Origin: Saccoglossus kowalevskii
Taxonomy: Eukaryota; Hemichordata; Enteropneusta; Harrimaniidae
Assembly: GCF_000003605.2 (NCBI RefSeq)
Contig: NW_003110974.1
Span: forward strand, 425,482-489,481
Direction: 5' to 3'
Length of the DNA stretch: 64,000 bases
In this document: positions 22,371-34,868 of the stretch, one piece after another
Position numbering within the stretch: position 1 is the stretch's first letter
Layout: each line of letters starts with the position of its first letter
Made by a program: the position numbers and the translations under genes
The notes under the pieces: generated by a model
The model's database searches: none
Seen by the model: only the letters and a program-made list of their open reading frames with translations
Told to the model about the DNA's origin: nothing

Positions 22371-25300
22371 TCCTATGTTTTAAAGCATGACAACTTACCA
22401 AGGCAGTTGATTCACCACGAATTCAACGTGGTGATATATATGTTAAGCAAACTCCCGATGTATACTGGCAAGCACTGCTTACAACCAATGCTACAGTAGA
22501 ACTCTTCGCGTTATATCCTTTCTGTCCACCGTTAGCGGTACACATGTATGACATCACCCAACTTCAGCCAGTTATATTTGCCCTCTGAAAATTTGAATAA
22601 TATTATTCAGTGAGTATTCCCAGTGTGCATTTGGTGAGCGTTGTCTCAGACCTTACGAACGGATTATCACTTAGACGTATGACGAACAGAACCAATACAT
22701 ATTAGGAGATGTTCGTTGATTGGCTCCCTAGAGAGCAAAAATACCTTACGTGAATATGTCAAATTAGGAGTCAATAGCGTGGTCTCGGCGACGGGTAACG
22801 ATGTTAACGATGTACGCGTGGTGTGATGTCATATTCACACAGTTGAATGTATCATGTACCCTGCCTGGCATGACACGAAAAGTCTTGTGAACTACAACGG
22901 CAAAATATATTTATCAGTTGTTTTACTTCCCGTTTTCGATTCAAGATTCCTTAAATACATAATAAATATAGATTTAAGCGAGAACATAATGAAATCATCG
23001 GAATTGTTTTTTCTATAGATATTATCTAGATTGTCCGCTCTATTATACATTCTACTCCCCTAAAACTTTCACTGAAATACATACACATTTCAAATCATCA
23101 ATACATATGTACTTTATAAACCTCACAAGTGTATATTCATAACTGTACATTCAAAAACTACTCATCGTGATAGATCAAGACAATCTAATTCTACCGATTT
23201 TATTATATGTCTGAATTCACAATCACTAAGCCTGTCTCAAGGGAAATATTTGGTTTCAAATTAATTGTGCTAAGCAATTAGCTGGCAGCGTTCTTTAAAG
23301 ATCCCATCAGCAGTCAGTACGGTGTGTGTGGTTCTATTAACACCATTGGGAGTGTTTCTTACGTGCAATTACTCCAATGCCTTAGGCTTTCTATCAGTAA
23401 TGAATATCATTAATCATTTGCCGATTTTCTCTCCTTCAGAAATTGATACTTTATGCACATTTCTCAGACACACATAATGATTAATTGCATAAGGAATTAT
23501 TGGTTAAAACGTACTTTTTTTGTTTGAAACCGGTTTCGAATGTCGAACATATCCACAGAATGACGGCCTCCACCGTTTACTGGATCGCTTGTTCACAGTG
23601 TGTGCAGAGGTGACACGGTACGATATTAAATAACACTACGGAGTTATTGCAGTTGTCGAAGTGACTTCCGTCAGTGATATGATGGTCGTATTAAATTACC
23701 ATTTACCAGTCATCGAGGGTATAAGTCAGCTACGGGAAATACTGCAATCCGTTCGATAATAAGACAAACCACGATCCAACTCTAACCGCACTGTCAATGC
23801 GCTCTGCATGCTATACTGCATGTATTCTATTATAATGATTGCAGGGTGAATAGCACGAGATTGGTGCGGCGGCGCCATCTATCATCATAACCGCATTATA
23901 ACAAACACACATGACGAATTTGATCAACGAATAATTATAATACGAACACAGTAAATTTGTTTCAATTATAGTGAATAAAAGAACGCATAAACTTTGTCGA
24001 GACATACACTCGTTTCACAACTCTAAAAGACGACCCCTACAATTATAGAAAGAGTTACACGTGATATTTCACCGTGATATAACAACAATTAATCCAGTTA
24101 AGATGATGCGCTTCGCATGGCAAATCTAATAACGATACACGTAATTTAACTGTAATTCCAGAAGGAGGTAATATGGTATGCAAGGCATATAGCTTTCGTC
24201 GAGAGTTATTCTTGTTAAATTTTGATGTAATTTATTTGAAACTCTTAATAATAGCATATCATAAATAAATGACATTACACCCGCTTTCGGTCTCTTTTAT
24301 TTAGGTAACTATGGTTACAGGTCACACTACTATTAACCTTCTGATATTTCATCAATAGTGTTGAATAAATTGAATGTGACTTGGCCATAAAAAATGGATA
24401 AATACATTTTGAAAATAAGAAATGAAATAAAAATAAATAACTCTGATAATTATGCATTTATTACTATATTTGTAAAAGGATTGGATATGCTATAAATAAT
24501 AAAATAGGTAGTATTATACGAATACACTATGCACAATGATGTATTACACAAGGTCGTATGTTTGAATAGAATTACACCAATTGTACATAGCGTAATTCGC
24601 CTAAACCGTATCAATATTCCACCTGGGGTTATTATCAAAACTTTACAAGGAAAAAAATTACTGACTGTGATTTATTCTTTAACGGATGCGACATAGGTGG
24701 GACACAATACTCATATAATGTGTTCGACCGTACCTAGTTGACGCCAGGGTCATACTATCTCACGTAATCCTAGACATTAAACATATTTTGTTTTGTGGCA
24801 AAATGTAAAGAATCTGTCTTTAAACTACCATTAATTTTAACTTGCAATAAACATGTATACATTTATATAAAATCTAACTACCGCCTGACATAAACAAGCT
24901 TAATTGCAGAGCTATATGTATATGAGAATTCCCTCGTTCGAGGACTTTTTTGCTGCAAAAACGTGCTGCGGTCGAAAGTGTTTGAGTACTAAGGCAACAT
25001 CTGACTTAAAACACACTACTCTAAACCATTTATAGAAACATACCTTTGGAGAATTTTTATACTTCGTTTCAAATGCAATATGCTACTACACTCCGCTTTA
25101 TTACGCAATGTGTGAATGCAGTACACGCTGATCATGCGTAGTTGTTGTGCATATATTATGTGCATACTGAAAAATATGGCAGGTGGGCCCTATATTTTAC
25201 ATGGTGATAAACTTATGAATACTCATATTATAACGAAAAACATGTCATAGTCCAAAGCTGAATGACCGACATCGTGATTCGGATATAGCTCACATCGTAG

Positions 25301-27959
25301 AGTAAAGTCTGAGTTTCAACCAAGACTTGTGGTTTCGCTTTAGTACAGCATAACTTGGTCAGTATTCCGTCTTTGATATTAGATAACAAGGAAAATGTAC
25401 GAGGACAAGGAGCTATCTCCTAGGAAAAAAAACAGTCACACTCGGAATCTTTACTCTTGCTATAGAGTATTATGATTCGTTAGGAACCACATAATAGGGT
25501 TTAAGTATGTGTGTAGTTTTACCGGTAATGCGCCGTCTTTGATAAAGAACTCAAACACAATCTTGTATTGTATTGCATGACACTGATGAATGCACGTAAC
25601 TTGAGATACTCATAAGGACACAAGCTTGCCGGAAGATCGGCGTGCCAGGTACATGAATATCGCAGTGTGTATTATTCTGTTTGAGTGACTGGATTCACAC
25701 AGAAACCAACCGTTTTCAAAGATGCAATCCCTATCCATCATAGCACAGTGTAATTGGAAAAGATGCTCACCAAAAAGGAAAATAAAGCATTAAGTAATAT
25801 GCCTCCTTTTTTGACATAATTGGACATTTATGTTAACATATAACATCGTATAATGTCATCATGTCGTTGTACTGTGACTGCTTACATTTTTATATTGTAG
25901 TGTAAGTTGGCGTGAACATTTTAAAGATGGCGTTCGGTTTTCAATATTCTAGTATTTCTAAGGTTAATGAAGTGTATTTACATACCGGTATTTCTGAAAA
26001 TTAGTGCAATGTATTTTCCATTCCAATTATAAATTCCTTTGATATTTGTACAAAAAAATATAAAAATAAGCAATTCTTCATATGGAATTTATTATAAAGT
26101 ATACATGTCATAATATGCATGTCGTATACACGTCTAGATTTGCAATCCATATCTAACATCTGACCCCTTTAACCTAAGTAAAAACGTTCTGCATCTGTAT
26201 ATTAAACTGAACAATTAGTTAATGATAAATTCGCATTTCTGTCATATTATCAAGTCACCCAGTGCTCTTAATACCTAATATGAAATGTGATTACAAAGAT
26301 TAAATTGCACCTGAAGCCCAGCAACACATTACTTTAATGTTTATATAATAATATAACACATTGTATATTGCATATGGTGATTGCACCAGAACACTTGGAG
26401 CTGTACTACTCGACGTATGGGGTAAATAAATTATAATGGTTTGACCACTAAACTACAAAAACTGTGATATTGTATGTTGTTACATAAGGTAAATTCACAT
26501 GCTGGTTAGTTTGCTGTTTCACTAGTTAATATGAGCCATAATTAAGACAATGTCATTGTTGTCACTAAATATAATTTACTAGTATTTAAAACATATTTTC
26601 TTAATCAATCAGTCCAAAAAAAATTATCAATATATTGTATCCTATCAGAAAAACGCTGAATCATCTAATTATGAAAGAGTCATTACAATATATGCCATTA
26701 TGACTTTACCGATATGTTGGTAATTATCATGTGTTATTGAATGCCAAGTGCAATTAGTGTATAAGAATGTTGATGACGATGTGATTTAATCACTTAATGA
26801 AGGTAATAATACATAAAACATAAGATTGTTTAACAAGATCAAAGATCAAATCTTTTTTATGTTATTCCATAGCGTATATATATTTTTAACAGAACTCTAA
26901 TGATACGGTGATGGTTTTAGCATATACACCTTCACTGCTTATATTTTGACGACAATTATCGTGTAATTATTCATATACGAGTCTGAACATAACTAATCCT
27001 GGACATGAGTACAATAGCAGTTTTATTTTTTACACGGTATGTGTATTCAAACCTAATTCACCACGGACTTAATGAGAGGAAATTTGCAAAACGATAACTG
27101 ACAGGTGGTACTTTCTGAGAAGATTTCGAAGAAAAGAAAGCGTATTTGACGATCCATTAGTGAAGAACATTTGCTTTCTGTGCGAGACGGGAGTCAAATA
27201 TGATTAGTATAGACTTACATGACTTAGCTTTAATCTCGGAGACGACGTTAGAACGACGTTTGTTGCCGGAAAGTGCCAATAACCCCATTAGCAACACTTT
27301 CTGGGTACAGTATATTGCCTATTACGCTGCGAATGTCGAACTGTGATTTTATCACTATCATTCGAAAGGAAACGTCAGCTAACCTATGAAGTTTGATTTA
27401 CGTCTACAGGAACTGTTTATTTATATTTGTTTTGCGCGGAGCTGTTCAAACTATTTTCGAAACATCTAAGATCACTTCATGTATACCATGATATCCCTAT
27501 ATGTTTCTCTTAATGGTTTAACAATATTTTGTACTATATTATCAATTGTTTTGTTGTGCAGTTTATATTGTTACTTCAATGTCATATGTCTAAAATATAA
27601 GTAAGTAAAGTAATGAACCCAAAGTTCAGCTTCATCCACTTTCAATACGACACTTAAATATTGATTGTTAGGCATTTGTTCTTAGACTTGTCACTTATAA
27701 CTTAAATTCTAATTGTTGTAATAATTAATGTCACGAGTCTAAATTTGACATGTACAATCGATGCGGATTGTTTGACATCTGATAGTTCACCCTTGTTCAC
27801 CTTCACGCTATAATATTATCAAACACTTAAAGCTCCTGATTCAATACTGTCACACAAATCGCATAGGTTCCTTAAATATTTATTGAATATGCTGTACACA
27901 ATCGACGAGCATAATGACTGATTATAGTTTAGTTTATACCTATAGTTTTGCAAAACTTA
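22371..27959. other. Long AT-rich stretch without a supportable gene
   Basis: About 5.6 kb upstream of the GPCR has only short, AT-driven frames. On the minus strand, AGATGGCGCC at 23870-23879 is a CTCF-like core. No clear promoter for the GPCR was picked out. Confidence 0.4.
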
Positions 27960-28640
27960 AAAAAAAAGTACTGTACAATCTAGCTATAGTTATATGATAT
28001 TCGATTTAACAAAAAACGAAGTGAAATATGCAAACATACATATATAGCTATGGTTGGGTAAAACAGGGGTATCGTACAAATGCATTATAGTACAGAACAC
28101 AGTATTGTACAAACTAGCTTTTATAATAACTTAAATAATAGTTATAATTTGGTAGGAAGGAAGCAAAACATAGATATACAAAACATTACAGATATACCAA
28201 TTAACTATTGCTATAGAAAGATAAAATATCAATGTAATACAGCAATGCACAAACTGACTATAAACAGATTTGCGTATTGTGCAAACACAAAGAATTATAC
28301 AAACTATTGTTACAGTTTAGTAGAACAAAAGCAAATCACATATATACGAACAAGCTATCTCTGTACGATAAATGCAATACATACAAATTTAAATAAACCT
28401 ATAGTGGGATAGCAATATATAATCTATCTACACTTACAAAGTCAAACAGAGATGTAAAAATAAACTTCATATATTAGTTATCTAGAACAGGAATATTGCA
28501 CAGTAATGTAAAACCTGTCTATAGCTCTAGTTTGCTAGAACAATGAATACATTAATGTATGAAAATAATATATTTATTTTTATGTAAAACATGTGCAGGA
28601 CACAGTAATTTGCAAAACTAACTTTAAAAGTATTGTTCAA
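27960..28640 (+). repeat. Degenerate tandem array
   Basis: A loose motif recurs through this block. Examples are AGTACTGTACAATCTAGCTA (27967), AGTATTGTACAAACTAGCTT (28102), GCAATGCACAAACTGACTAT (28242) and CAGTAATTTGCAAAACTAAC (28604). A second sub-motif of the type TTTGGTAGGAAGGAAGCAAAACA (28147) recurs as TTTAGTAGAACAAAAGCAAA (28315). Spacing is irregular, so this is an old, decayed satellite. The 110-codon open frame at 28080-28412 is a by-product of the array: its peptide shows the same internal repetition and no known domain. Confidence 0.5.
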
Positions 28641-29073
28641 CATAGTGTCAAATTGAAGCGGTTGTTGAGGAGGCTCTGTTTTTGATTTTATAACGTGTTG
28701 AAATAAATGTGTTACTTTTGACGGGGGAATCTAGAACTGTACACACACGAGACAATTGAATTCCTTTTCTCGAAATCTAATTTCACCTGACCTACGACAC
28801 TCAACTAGTGTACATGTCATTTAGTCTCACATGGGAAATCTACAATCTCACACTGTCATGTTTAAATATGGACCATTATTATAGTTACTTCCCATGTGTG
28901 AATGTACATTACCAAGTTCAATAGTTACGATAAACCCGAGCTTAATTCTCAAGCAAAAATGAATACTGTCAAAAAAGAACGCAAACTAGTTACTTTGTCA
29001 ATATGAATAGCTGGAAGGTGAGCATCTGACTATTTGGATAAATACGAGACAGTGATATGACTATTTGGTATAA
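28641..29073. other. Spacer, no gene seen
   Basis: Nothing recognisable between the degenerate array and the foldback MITE. Confidence 0.4.
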
Positions 29074-29086
29074 ATGTTATAATACG

Positions 29087-29487
29087 AGGTTATTTTGAGA
29101 TTACCTCAAAATATGCACGAAGACAGAACAGCTGGAGTATCGACCGACGTGCAGCGGAGGTCGATGCGCGGCATACTGTCTGAGTGCATACTTTGAGGTA
29201 TTCTCGTAGTAACCTTATTATTATACATCTTTTCTTTCCAAGGATACATCATGGGAATGCCGAAATTCAAAAATTTTGAACAAAATCAACGGACTTCTTC
29301 TTTGAGTTCGGTCAAACCCCGACGGCAGCCATGTTTGTTTTTACTGTTAGAGGACGCTCACGCGCGTAATCATTCCATATTTGGAATTTGCATTTCCTTA
29401 TATGGTAGGATGAAAATACCCCGTAAAATACCGCAACATTACAGCACTCTGTAACTTATGGCGTTAAGGTGACAGATGTATAATAAT
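29087..29487 (+). mobile_element. Foldback MITE-like element, copy 1 (401 bp)
   Basis: One end is a hairpin: arms at about 29087-29126 and 29176-29216 (CTGTCTGAGTGCATACTTTG facing CAAAATATGCACGAAGACAG) around a loop of about 50 bp. The rest, 29217-29487, is bounded by TATTATTATACATC and its complement GATGTATAATAATA. The whole is repeated in opposite orientation at 45585-45970, so hairpin and body move as one unit. Near-identical 13-bp direct repeats ATGTTATAATACG and ATGTTATAATATG (29074-29086, 29488-29500) could be a target duplication, though they are AT-rich. A 67-codon frame inside (29251-29454) is not conserved intact in copy 2 and is not called a gene. Confidence 0.75.
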
Positions 29488-29500
29488 ATGTTATAATATG

Positions 29501-30405
29501 TTATACCAACATGTTACATTCGTTTACAACACCATACAATCGATCGACCCATGCATTTGTGAATGCAATCATTTTTATGGAACATACATTTTCAAGATAA
29601 TTGGAACAGTATTTGCTGGCTTGGTGTCAAAAACACACAACATTGAATGAATAGAGTATTTTAGAGGTTTAGTGTCATTAATTTCTGTTGTTATTATTGT
29701 TATCGATGCACAAACTTTAGTGCATATACATGTCAACAACAATAGGTAAAACAACATTTTAACCATTAAATAAAAGAGTTGGAGCTGACATATAGGACAT
29801 GAAATGATATTTAAAATTGTATTTTTCGTGCAGTTGCGTCCTAACAATACAGCTTACCATAGTAACATCATTAGCTTAGAATCATGTGTTTGCATATTAA
29901 TGAGGTCTCTCCCCTGAAGGTCTCCTTATCAAATATCGAAGTAATCGTATTAATATTTTTGTAATATAAACAACATTGTCCAATCTTCATGTTAACATTT
30001 AATGTGTACTCCCGTGGACTATGCAACCGTAAATCAATCAACAGAAGTCGTATGGAGTCCAAGTTCAAGAAAACAAAGCAAAAGACTTTCAACAATCGAC
30101 AAAACATTTTCAACCCCAGGAAGAAATAACAATTCCATATGTTGATGTATTCTCCATTCAGCATATAATACAACACTCCCTTCCTGCGATGCATTGTGAA
30201 AGTAAAAAAAAATCTCAAAAAATAGAAATTGTATTCAAATTGAGGCACAAACAATGTATTCACAGTATTTAACTAAGTCTGATTGGCATGATTGAAATCC
30301 ACTAGTATATGTTATGACATCGCTAACACATGTAATATAATATGCAAATTTATTTTATAAAAACATGATCAGAATATTAAACTCATTTGAGTCGACACGT
30401 AGCGC
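29501..30405. other. AT-rich DNA, no gene seen
   Basis: A 130-codon minus-strand frame (29871-30263) starts at GTG, is AT-driven and has no recognisable domain. Confidence 0.35.
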
Positions 30406-30482
30406 GTGTTCGAATTTCGTGTAAACAAACAATGTATTTTATACGCATTGTATACATCTATATGGGTCTCATATCGAACACG
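30406..30482 (+). repeat. Short palindromic dispersed repeat, copy 1 (77 bp)
   Basis: It begins GTGTTCGAATTTCGTG and ends ATATCGAACACG, so its ends are inverted (CGTGTTCGA against TCGAACACG). A related 74-bp copy lies 32 kb away at 62467-62540 in the same orientation, sharing CAATGTAT, ATACATC and the ATGRGTC block. Confidence 0.55.
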
Positions 30483-32296
30483 ACGCGGATCGCTCTAACT
30501 GGCCATACTGAGTAAACGCCTCGGAAACATATCAATAATAACAGAGACTGAATTGTATCAAATCGCGACGCAAAACAATACAATGCAGCAATGCTGCGTT
30601 GTTAATGCCAAGTGTGCTTAAAATTGGTGTATTACTGAGAAATCATACAGACTCAGCCCCCCCCCCTCATATTCACCCTCGGTCATCAATCATTTACTAG
30701 CCCCCGTTATAATATCAATCTGGTGATATCACGATAACTCTCAAGATTGTAATAATTCTTGTTATAATTGTTAAAGGTATTACAATAAATTATTCGTGCT
30801 TGTATCAAAACACACACGATTGTGCTATTTATATAAAATATTGCCTACTCCCATGCTCATTTTATCCGTCGTAGCAACTATCGATTATTGCGGTCATGCT
30901 AGGAGCTTTCACATCCATTTGTGACGTTACATCGTGCCTTTTTCCGAAGCCAAGCTAAAATCCGTTGGATAACCAGTTGTATAGTTTTTGTTATAGTAGA
31001 ATGTGTTTCATTTTATTATCTTGAGCAATCTCCTGTTGTTTCCCAGTAAATATTGTCATGTAAGACAAGAAGAAATACTACACAATTTGACAACTCTGCA
31101 GTGGATGTAATAAATTACATGTATTTATGTGGAATACGTTGGGATATAAACTAATCCTTCATAAAATAATGTCTCCATTTAAAAGGGTACATATGATTAT
31201 TCTGCCTTGCAGTGTGCCTTTTATTATGTGTGCTATAACGTTATAGCTAGTTTTGTTTTATTACATGCCTGAACATTCACGTAAAAGCGTCGGTGTGAAT
31301 TGAAAACAAATTGGTCTAGGCTGATTTGTTTACATGAACAATCATAATGCGTTTTAACTTGCCTACTCAGAAAAAAACGTATGCATTTACAATAGGTAGA
31401 GTACATATATTACTAACTCGGTATGCTTCAATACGCAAAGCTGTATGTCTCCCAGTTGCCGTTAACATCAGTCTCCTGCTGTTTAATACATGTCCAAGGT
31501 TTAATAACGGTTCATCGACTCGACCTCCGTCTAGAATCATGTTATCAACTTGCAGATCGTATCCATGCCAAGGGGACTCATTTTTGGACTCCAAATTTAG
31601 GATTAACTGTACTTTTATAGACTTATTATTATACAATTCATTATGTAGTCAGTTGGGAATACTATGATCACAGTTTCAATTATAATGTTAACACATTCTA
31701 GAATGCTAAAGCGAGAATAATACATCATAGTTTCGTTTTCATTTCTATTTAAGTATTAATGATATAATACATATCACGCTCACGAATATGCACAACATGT
31801 CTGTCTTCATTATATAAATATCGTAGTCAATGTGTCCGTTGAACCGAACCAACTCAATATTTGATTTGATGGGTGACGGCTATGCGCGGTCACGAACCAC
31901 TGAATTATTAATATTATTATGGAGAAATAATAAAATCGCGGTCTGCATGTTTATATGTAAATTTGCTTTGCGTTATTTATTACTTGTGAATTTATGTTAC
32001 AGTATTGATTATTTGTACTGATAAAACGTACATCCTGCATAACTATAAATATATGCTGTCATGATGGCCCGCCCTGTGTTTAGAGAACCGATTGTACTGT
32101 TGACGCCTTTCACGTTTTAAGGAGCAACAAACCAATTTTTCACGATGTAACAGTCCACGCATATCATATACTTGTATATTTACAAAGTATGATCGAAATG
32201 GTAGACATTTTGTCATTAATTAGCTGTTTATCTGTGGCCAAATTCGAAGAAACGTTTTATTGAGTTTTTACGGAAACTAATTTTTGGCTATCAAAA
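30483..32296. other. AT-rich DNA with overlapping unrecognised frames
   Basis: Around 31347-31667 both strands are open for 89-106 codons in a less AT-rich patch. The minus-strand frame reads more like protein (WHGYDLQVDNMILDGGRVDE), but I cannot identify it. A C-only run (10 bases) is at about 30658. Confidence 0.3.
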
Positions 32297-32644
32297 CTAT
32301 TGAAGATGTCCTCTTTCAACATTTTTCTCTACGCTAACGATGAACAAATTACACAATTTATTCGCCACAAAATGGGCTAAATATGATGTTGATGACATGG
32401 AGACGTTCGTAACATTTAGTTCATAAAGTTCAACGGGCTTTATCTCCAGAGGTATGAGCACAAACAAATTCCGAGACGCATTTTCAAAGATCATCTTATA
32501 AAGCATCAGTGAAAAGATCAGAAACATAGAAAAAAGGTACACCGAGAAACGGCCAATCCCGAAACAAAACTCTATGTTAGGAAGTTTACTGGAACGTAAC
32601 TCAATCCCCTGAGCAAAACATACACGATCGTATCCTGCTATATC
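32297..32644 (-). CDS. Candidate exon with one membrane segment, unknown product
   Basis: The minus-strand frame is open for 115 codons between an upstream TGA and a TAG stop at 32299-32297. It lacks an ATG near its beginning, so it would be a terminal exon. A possible acceptor, AGATATAGCAG, lies close to its start. The product has a basic and polar lead, then a strong hydrophobic segment (SVYLFSMFLIFSLMLY), then a polar region with potential N-glycosylation sites (NAS, NVT, NVS). This layout would suit a single-pass membrane protein or the first membrane segment of a channel or type II enzyme. No family is recognised. Codon use looks coding-like against very AT-rich flanks. Confidence 0.35.
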   Translation of the reverse strand, partial: DIAGYDRVCFAQGIELRSSKLPNIEFCFGIGRFSVYLFSMFLIFSLMLYKMIFENASRNLFVLIPLEIKPVELYELNVTNVSMSSTSYLAHFVANKLCNLFIVSVEKNVERGHLQ

Positions 32645-34297
32645 TCAGCTTTCTGAAAACATATACATTGCCATAACTGCATGCTTAGTAACTGACGAGG
32701 AAAGTCCTAAACTCCATTATACTATAACTTCTGTTCCCTTCTCGCTACCTTAAAGTATTCATTAGTGTATTGAGATACTAAACACATTGCAACTTAGGAA
32801 TCAACATTATAGGAAGCTACTTGTCCGAATATATATGTATATTTGTTACAGCCACTAACCTTATATTCGATCGTCATGTTTATTGCACCCCTTTTGGGCA
32901 ATTTACGCTAATGATGGCTTTTAACAGGCATTACTGTCATTTGTTTTTCAATAGACGTGAGTATTTACTTATGTAGTTATTTTACTGATCTGCTTGGCCT
33001 TGATCTCAAACGAGCTTAGAGCTTACTTGAGACAGAGTCATTTAATAAAAGAAATCCGAGCAATATATATGTTTTCATCAGATGGGGACAGATTTGTCCA
33101 CATTGAAGTAATCCAATTCATAAATCACTCTTTAGTGTGGCTAGTAATTGTCTAATAATGTTTGCATCGTATTTTGTGTTCTATACAGATAAGACAGTCA
33201 TAATATTATTACATTGCACATGATTGCCTTCAGGCAGTAGCAGTTCATGTGAGACGTAGACCTGTTCTACTGAGCTTATAACCTCGATTCCGGTCATTCG
33301 TATTTGAGGTGTTTTTTGTAGACAATGCCATATTTCCTGCTAAAATATATATTATTTGTATTGGTTTTTAGCAGGGTATCAAAACACTTTCCCTCAATTC
33401 ATAAAGGGAAACCGTGTAATATTATATGAACGATTGTTCATTTATAACACTTACATTTCCACAGCAAAGAATGAGTCGCTCATCTCAACAGAATGAATGT
33501 GAACGTCTAATAAAGTCAATGATTGCTTCGTAGTCGGTTCTTGCTGTAACTGCCGTTCACGGACCGTCGTTTAAAAGTGTCTTGTTTGTGCCATTAAAAT
33601 CAGTTCAAATGTTCAAGTTGACATGTCCCAACCTGTCATTTATAACACTTTTGAATATCCAACTTCATTGCCAACACTCGATCAAGGTCAAGATTGTTTA
33701 ATTACATCCAATGTTGCTGTTTATTATCGTCCGCTAGGACATTATTGTGAGTAATCGAACGTGCTCGCTGAAATCACAATTGCTCATACAACCCATTCGT
33801 CAATGCCAAAAAAACATTGAGAACGTGTTCGTTCGTCAATTTCTGGTTTAGGTATTTAAAATGGAAACGTCGCAATATATGACAGATGGGATGACATTTG
33901 ATGGCACCATCCGTCTATTACCTGTACCGTCTATTATCTCTAACAATAAAAAAAAACTTGCAATCAGCAGTACAAGTGGAATATATGATCAACACTTATG
34001 ATACTGCAGCTAATCAACGTGTTTTTAAGGTTTTAACTTTCAACCAAATATCGTGTCAAGTTTGTCGTGATCGAATCTGGCTTCTAAGTCATGTATCCAG
34101 GTGATTTTCATAGGAAGTGGTGTTTAACATCAGGTATAATAACAACGTACAAAACACACGACCACATGGAATAGTATATTTCGATATTTGGTTACCTATT
34201 ATATGTAACGTTCTATATAGGTGGCCCGACAGTAAATTTTTGAATTTGTTGTGATACACATTCATGTATATGGAATAATTTCTAATTACTTCTCTAT
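32645..34297. other. AT-rich DNA, no gene seen
   Basis: Nothing recognisable beyond chance frames. Confidence 0.4.
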
Positions 34298-34328
34298 AAT
34301 CATACTTAATATAAGCTTAAGTATGATT
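34298..34328. repeat. Short perfect hairpin
   Basis: AATCATACTTA and its exact complement TAAGTATGATT are separated by 9 bp. It has no run of T after it and no gene next to it, so no terminator role is claimed. Confidence 0.7.
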
Positions 34329-34815
34329 AATTTGTTTCAAACCCATCAATGCACCATAAAAAATGATTAATATACATACGTCAGTCATAAAAACTCCTTG
34401 TTGTTTATCAAACATAAAACAGTGAATACTATAGAACCGTGTTTTGTTAATGGATTGGTTATTGGATGGTGTTTGTAAATAACAATGTGTCACATGATAA
34501 TGCTTAAATGTCTCCAACGTATGCAACGCCATATACGAACGTCAATAAAAGAATGTCATTGGGAATCACGGCATTTTGAGAGATGTAAGACTATAAAGGA
34601 ATCTGCCAAGAAAGCAGAAAAAACATTTATTATCTCCTAGTGATGACAAGAAATACAGTAGTTACCAGCTTAGTGCGCCATGGCCATACAGTTGTGCTGC
34701 AAAGAATATGTGAATTGCATATCATTTTCGTAAATTAACAAATTATTTTGTTAGTTCAATATGAAGGTGTAACTAAATGAAATCCACGTACTATTTTAAA
34801 ACCCTGTGCGTGTGT

Positions 34816-34868
34816 GACAGACAGACAGACAGACAGACAGACAGGCAGACAGACAGACATACAGACAG
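34816..34868 (+). repeat. (GACA)n microsatellite, 53 bp
   Basis: About 13 GACA units with two single-base interruptions (GGCA, TACA). Confidence 0.95.

Noticed and set aside
28080-28412. 110-codon ORF with an internally repeated peptide
   Set aside because: Explained by the degenerate tandem array beneath it.
29871-30263. 130-codon minus-strand frame
   Set aside because: It starts at GTG, is rich in Phe and Leu from AT bias, and has no domain.
31347-31667. Overlapping frames on both strands
   Set aside because: They are less AT-rich, but no domain or conserved motif was seen on either strand.
34298-34328. Hairpin as a transcription terminator
   Set aside because: No T run and no adjacent gene; intrinsic terminators of this kind are not expected in an animal genome.
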